From positions 248,001-312,000 of the forward strand of contig NZ_JAIQDJ010000001.1 of the NCBI RefSeq assembly GCF_020034655.1: 64,000 nt of DNA, read 5' to 3'. The number at the start of each line of letters is the position of its first letter. The first letter of the stretch is position 1. Made by a program: the position numbers and the translations under genes. This stretch comes from Thermomonas beijingensis (GTDB lineage Bacteria > Pseudomonadota > Gammaproteobacteria > Xanthomonadales > Xanthomonadaceae). The notes under the pieces are model-generated. The model saw only the letters and a program-made list of their open reading frames with translations. It was not told the origin of the DNA and ran no database searches. This document shows positions 59,886-64,000 of the stretch, in pieces.

Positions 59886-61265
59886 ATGTCTGGACCCAGC
59901 AGCGCCAGTGACACCCCCATCACCGATCCCCGCGAATTGGCCGCTGTATTGGCCTCGGGCGAGAAGCCGCGCACGGATTGGCGGATCGGTACCGAGCACG
60001 AAAAATTCGGCTTCCGGTTGGATGACCTGCGCCCGCCGACGTTCGATGGCGAGCGCGGCATCGAGGCGCTGCTCAATGGCCTGACCCGCTTCGGCTGGCA
60101 GCCGTATCAGGAAAGCGTGGACGGGCAGCCGCCGCGCACGATTGCACTGACCCGGGATAGCGCCTCGGTGACGCTGGAGCCGGCCGGGCAACTGGAATTG
60201 TCGGGTGCGCCACTTGCCACCCTGCATGAGACCTGCAAGGAAGTGGGCAGCCATCTGCGCGAGGTGCGCGAAGTCGCCGACGAACTGCAATTGGGTTTCC
60301 TGGGTATGGGTTTTCAACCCAAATGGCGACGCGACGAGATGCCGTGGATGCCCAAGGGCCGCTACCGGATCATGCGCGACTACATGCCCAAGGTCGGCAA
60401 TCTGGGGCTGGACATGATGACCCGCACCTGCACCGTGCAGGTGAATCTGGATTACGCCTCCGAAGCCGACATGGTGAAAAAGTTCCGCGTCTCGCTGGCG
60501 CTGCAACCGATTGCCACTGCGCTGTTTGCCGATTCGCCATTCACCGAAGGCCAGCCTAATGGCTACCTGAGCTACCGTTCGCACATCTGGACCGACACCG
60601 ACCCCGACCGCACCGGCATGCTGGATTTCGTGTTCGAAGACGGTTTCGGCTACGAGCGCTACGTGGATTACTTGCTGGATGTGCCGATGTATTTCTCGCA
60701 TCGGAATGATGTGTATGTGGATGCCAGCGGCAAATCGTTCCGCAAGTTTTTACGCGGTGAGCTGGATGTGTTGCCCGGCGCGCTGCCTACCTTGCGCGAC
60801 TGGAACGACCACATGACTACCGCCTTCCCGGAAGTGCGGCTGAAAAAATTCCTGGAAATGCGCGGTGCCGACAGCGGCCCGTGGGGGCGTATCTGTGCCT
60901 TGCCGGCGTTTTGGGTGGGTCTGCTGTACGACGCTACGGCGCTGGATGCAGCCTGGGATCTGGTCAAGGATTTTTCGATGGCCGAGCGCCACGCGCTGCG
61001 TGACGGCGTGCCGAAATATGCGCTGCGCTTGCCGTTCCGCAACGGCACGGTGCGTGATTTGGCGCGCGAGGCCGTGAAGATCGCGGTAGCCGGCCTGCAA
61101 CGTCGCGCCATGCGCAATCGTGATGGCGTGGATGAGTCGCGCTTTCTCGATGAATTGATCGAGATTGCCGAATCCGGCAAAACGCCTGCCGAGCGCAAGC
61201 TTGCGCTGTTTCATGGCGAATGGCACGGCAGCGTGGATCCGGTGTTTTGCGAGTTTGCGTACTGA
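59886..61265 (+). CDS. gshA: Glutamate--cysteine ligase, plant/alphaproteobacterial type
   Basis: 459 residues. First step of glutathione synthesis. GTEHEKFGF near the N-terminus, [35 protein letters not shown] and [11 protein letters not shown] match the GshA type found in plants, alphaproteobacteria and xanthomonads, not the E. coli type. Paired in function with the glyoxalase-fold protein if that uses glutathione. ppc follows after 58 bases. Confidence 0.95.
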   Translation: MSGPSSASDTPITDPRELAAVLASGEKPRTDWRIGTEHEKFGFRLDDLRPPTFDGERGIEALLNGLTRFGWQPYQESVDGQPPRTIALTRDSASVTLEPAGQLELSGAPLATLHETCKEVGSHLREVREVADELQLGFLGMGFQPKWRRDEMPWMPKGRYRIMRDYMPKVGNLGLDMMTRTCTVQVNLDYASEADMVKKFRVSLALQPIATALFADSPFTEGQPNGYLSYRSHIWTDTDPDRTGMLDFVFEDGFGYERYVDYLLDVPMYFSHRNDVYVDASGKSFRKFLRGELDVLPGALPTLRDWNDHMTTAFPEVRLKKFLEMRGADSGPWGRICALPAFWVGLLYDATALDAAWDLVKDFSMAERHALRDGVPKYALRLPFRNGTVRDLAREAVKIAVAGLQRRAMRNRDGVDESRFLDELIEIAESGKTPAERKLALFHGEWHGSVDPVFCEFAY

Positions 61266-61323
61266 AGAAAGTCACATCCGCAACGATTGCTGCATTGCAC
61301 CAAAAATGGGGTAGCCTGCAGGG

Positions 61324-64000
61324 ATGACCCCATCCAATTCCCCGCTGCGCGAACAGCTTGTTTTCGCCAAATCCGATGCTTTGCTGCGTGACGATGTGCG
61401 CCGGCTGGGCGCGATGGTGGGGCAGATGTTGGCCGAACAGGTCTCGCCTGGTTTTCTGGAACAGGTGGATAGCCTGCGCCGCAGCGCGATTGCGCGGCGC
61501 GAACAGGCCGCGCCGGTGGCCGAGTTGGCGGGCCAATTGGCGCAGGTGCCATTGGAAGAAGCGGAAGGATTGGTGCGCGCATTTTCGGCGTATTTCAGCG
61601 CCACCAATGTGGCCGAGCGCGTGCATCGCATTCGCCGTCGGCGCGACTACCAACGGCAGGCCAGTGCGCCGCAGCCAGGTGGGTTGGAAGAGGTGTTGCG
61701 CGACCTGCGCGATGCCGGTGTGGGCTTGCCGGAATTGCAGGACATGCTTGCGCGCACCTGCATCGAACCGGTGTTCACCGCACACCCCACCGAAGCGGTG
61801 CGGCGTGCGCTGTTGCTGAAAGAAAAAACGATAGTGGAACGCCTGGTGGCCGATATCGACCGCACCCGCACGCCACCCGAGCGCGGCGCGGACGATGCGC
61901 TTATCCGGCAATCGCTGACCACTGCGTGGCAGACCAACGAAGCGCCGCCGCTGCGCCCCAGCGTGACCGATGAAATCGAGCATATCGGCTTCTACCTCAC
62001 GCAATCGCTGTACCGCGTGTTGCCGGTATTTTTTGAAGTACTGAGTGCGGCGGTGGAATCGGTGTATGGGCAGCGCATCGAGCTACCGCCACTGCTGCGC
62101 TTCGGCACGTGGGTGGGTGGTGACATGGATGGCAACCCCAATGTGGGCGCGGCCACCATCCACGCCGCGCTGGCCTATCAGCGGGCGCAGGCGCTGAGTT
62201 GCTATCAAACCGATTTGCGCAAGTTGGGCGACATCCTCACCCAAAGTCATGGCCACGCCGAGGTGGATGCCGCCATCGACGCCCGCGCCGCCGCCCATCG
62301 CGCATTGTTTCCCAAAGGCGCGGTGCGTAGCCGCCCGCGCTTGGCTGACATGCCCTATCGGCAACTGCTGTGGGCGATGCGCGCGCGCTTGCAGGCGACC
62401 GGGGACGGCACGCCGGGTGCGTATCCGGATGCGGCGGCGTTTATTGACGATCTGGAATTGATGGATGCCAGTTTGGCGCGCCATCGCGGCGAGCATGCCG
62501 GTCGTTTTGCGTTGCGCCGGATTCTGTGGCGGGCACGCAGTTTTGGCTTTCATTTGGCCGCGCTGGATTTGCGCCAGGACTCGGCGGTGCACGATGACGC
62601 ATTGGCAGCGCTGTTGGCGGATACCGAATGGGCGGCGCGCAGGCTGGATCAGCGTGTGGCGCAATTGCATGCGTTGATCGAAGGGCAGGTGGCTGTGCAG
62701 CCGGATGCCGCCGCGTTGACCCTGGATGTGTTCCGCGCCGTGCAGTCGCTGCGTGGAAGCTTGGGCAAGAATGCATTTGGGCCTTACATCATCAGCATGG
62801 CGCGTACCGCTGCCGATGCGTTGGCGGTGCTGGCGTTGGCGCGCATTGCCGGGTGCACAGACGCCGGTGAAGTGCCGCTGGATGTGGCCCCGTTGTTTGA
62901 AACGGTGGCTGATTTGGAAGCGGCGCCCGAGGTGATGCGGATGTTGTTTGAAGACCCGTTGTATCGGCGTCATTTGGCCGCGCGCGGGGATCGCCAGATC
63001 GTGATGGTGGGCTATAGCGACAGCGCAAAAGACGGTGGCGTGCTGGCCTCGCGTTGGGCCTTGCAGCGGGCACAGGTCGAGTTGCTGGATGTGGCGCAAG
63101 TGGCCGGCGTGCAGTTGGTGTTTTTCCATGGCCGTGGTGGTTCGGTCAGCCGCGGCGGCGGCAAAACCGAGCGCGCCATCATTGCCGCACCCCGTGGCAG
63201 TGTGGGTGGCCGCCTGCGCATGACCGAGCAAGGTGAAGTCATTCATCGCAAATATGCCATCCGCGCATTGGCGCTGCGCAATCTGGAGCAAATGACGGGT
63301 GCGGTGTTGCGCGCATCGTTACGTCCACGGCCAGCGGAGCCACGCGAAGATGGCTGGCGTGCAATCGCGGCCGAATTGGCGCAGCTCTCGCGCACGCATT
63401 ACCGCGCACTGGTGCACGAGCATCCCGATTTTCCCACCTACTTCCGCGACGCCACGCCGGTAGATGTGATCGAGCGCCTGCACATCAGCTCGCGCCCTTC
63501 GCGCCGCCGTGATGGTGGCATTGCCAATCTGCGCGCCATTCCGTGGGTGTTTGCGTGGTCGCAAAACCGTTCCGGCCTGACCGGTTGGTATGGCTTGGGC
63601 ACCGCGCTGCAATCAGGTATCAATACCCATGGTTTGTCAGCCATGCAAAGCATGGCGCGCGACTGGCCATTCTTCACCGCAATGATCGGCGATGTGGAAA
63701 TGTTGCTGGCCAAATCCGATATCGACATCTTCGAATGCTATTCGCAACTGGCGGGGGACTTGCATCACGCCCTGTTCCCGCAGATTGCCGAAGAGTTTGC
63801 ACGCACGCGTGAGGCCATCCTTGCGATCAAGCAAAGCGACGGCTTGCTGGCCGATGATTACCGCCTGCGCTTGTCGATCCGCTTGCGCAATCCGTATGTC
63901 GACCCGATCAGCCTGCTGCAAGTGGAGCTGCTGCGGCGTTGGCGTGAGGGTGGGCGCACCGATGAGGCGCTGTTGCGTACGTTGGTGTCCACTGTCAACG
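61324..64000 (+). CDS. ppc: Phosphoenolpyruvate carboxylase (partial, 3' end outside window)
   Basis: 892 codons are present from the ATG at 61324 with no stop before the right edge; the family is about 880-930 residues, so only a short C-terminal piece is missing. Catalytic motifs: VFTAHPTEAVRR (the active-site His), VGGDMDGNPNVG, MVGYSDSAKDGG and FFHGRGGSVSRGGGKT. It carboxylates PEP to oxaloacetate to refill the TCA cycle. The GGDRDGNP motif of many relatives reads GGDMDGNP. Confidence 0.96.
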   Translation, partial: MTPSNSPLREQLVFAKSDALLRDDVRRLGAMVGQMLAEQVSPGFLEQVDSLRRSAIARREQAAPVAELAGQLAQVPLEEAEGLVRAFSAYFSATNVAERVHRIRRRRDYQRQASAPQPGGLEEVLRDLRDAGVGLPELQDMLARTCIEPVFTAHPTEAVRRALLLKEKTIVERLVADIDRTRTPPERGADDALIRQSLTTAWQTNEAPPLRPSVTDEIEHIGFYLTQSLYRVLPVFFEVLSAAVESVYGQRIELPPLLRFGTWVGGDMDGNPNVGAATIHAALAYQRAQALSCYQTDLRKLGDILTQSHGHAEVDAAIDARAAAHRALFPKGAVRSRPRLADMPYRQLLWAMRARLQATGDGTPGAYPDAAAFIDDLELMDASLARHRGEHAGRFALRRILWRARSFGFHLAALDLRQDSAVHDDALAALLADTEWAARRLDQRVAQLHALIEGQVAVQPDAAALTLDVFRAVQSLRGSLGKNAFGPYIISMARTAADALAVLALARIAGCTDAGEVPLDVAPLFETVADLEAAPEVMRMLFEDPLYRRHLAARGDRQIVMVGYSDSAKDGGVLASRWALQRAQVELLDVAQVAGVQLVFFHGRGGSVSRGGGKTERAIIAAPRGSVGGRLRMTEQGEVIHRKYAIRALALRNLEQMTGAVLRASLRPRPAEPREDGWRAIAAELAQLSRTHYRALVHEHPDFPTYFRDATPVDVIERLHISSRPSRRRDGGIANLRAIPWVFAWSQNRSGLTGWYGLGTALQSGINTHGLSAMQSMARDWPFFTAMIGDVEMLLAKSDIDIFECYSQLAGDLHHALFPQIAEEFARTREAILAIKQSDGLLADDYRLRLSIRLRNPYVDPISLLQVELLRRWREGGRTDEALLRTLVSTVN

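Overview
The window is a chromosomal segment of a gammaproteobacterium of the Xanthomonadaceae/Lysobacteraceae type. The evidence is gene order: murC-ddl-ftsQ-ftsA-ftsZ-lpxC, then dciA, an M23 peptidase, secA, mutT and coaE, followed by the pil locus pilD-pilC-pilB ... pilA-pilR-pilS and sucC-sucD, which is the Xanthomonas/Xylella/Lysobacter arrangement. The DNA is GC-rich with few gaps. The genus cannot be fixed from the sequence alone. No rRNA, tRNA, CRISPR array, transposase or integrase was recognised.

Layout. 1-6.45 kb (+): end of the division and cell-wall cluster (murC partial, ddl, ftsQ, ftsA, ftsZ, lpxC), mostly with stop/start overlaps. 6.5-11.3 kb: dciA (-), M23 peptidase, secA, mutT (+). 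11.3-15.9 kb (-): coaE, pilD, pilC, pilB. 15.9-36.3 kb (-): a 17-gene glycan-biosynthesis island with very tight overlaps, lying in the same direction between pilB and the pilins. 36.3-40.7 kb (-): two tandem pilins, each with its own sigma-54 promoter, then pilR and pilS. 40.8-42.9 kb (+): sucC-sucD. 42.9-52.4 kb: proton pyrophosphatase, PPi-type phosphofructokinase, adk, mpl, a CsgG-like protein, small proteins and a DedA-PAP2 fusion. 52.4-64 kb: SDR, glyoxalase-fold protein, class III aminotransferase, TauE, EEP hydrolase, two DsbA-type proteins, diheme cytochrome c4, engB, gshA, and ppc running off the right edge.

The island is the most interesting part. It encodes the four enzymes that make CDP-4-keto-3,6-dideoxyglucose (DdhA, DdhB, DdhC, DdhD). 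Directly behind them are an SDR, a 3-dehydroquinate-synthase-like cyclase, a thiamine-diphosphate acetolactate-synthase-like enzyme (precedent: YerE of yersiniose synthesis), an HpcH/HpaI-type aldolase and an extended SDR. This suggests a branched or carbon-extended, perhaps carbocyclic, CDP-sugar. Two GtrA-like flippase candidates, a GtrB-like lipid-linked glycosyltransferase, an FAD mutase/oxidase-like protein and four multi-membrane proteins (three of them paralogues with GT-C-like features) suggest lipid-linked transfer in the periplasm. Its position next to pilA, like the pilin-glycosylation genes next to pilA in Pseudomonas aeruginosa, makes the pilins a plausible acceptor; O-antigen decoration is the alternative.

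Pilin control is readable in the DNA: both pilin genes have GG-N10-GC promoters, the upstream one also has a 25-bp dyad in the position of an activator site, and a strong terminator separates the two pilins. No terminator is visible after the second pilin, so the island may be partly co-transcribed with it.
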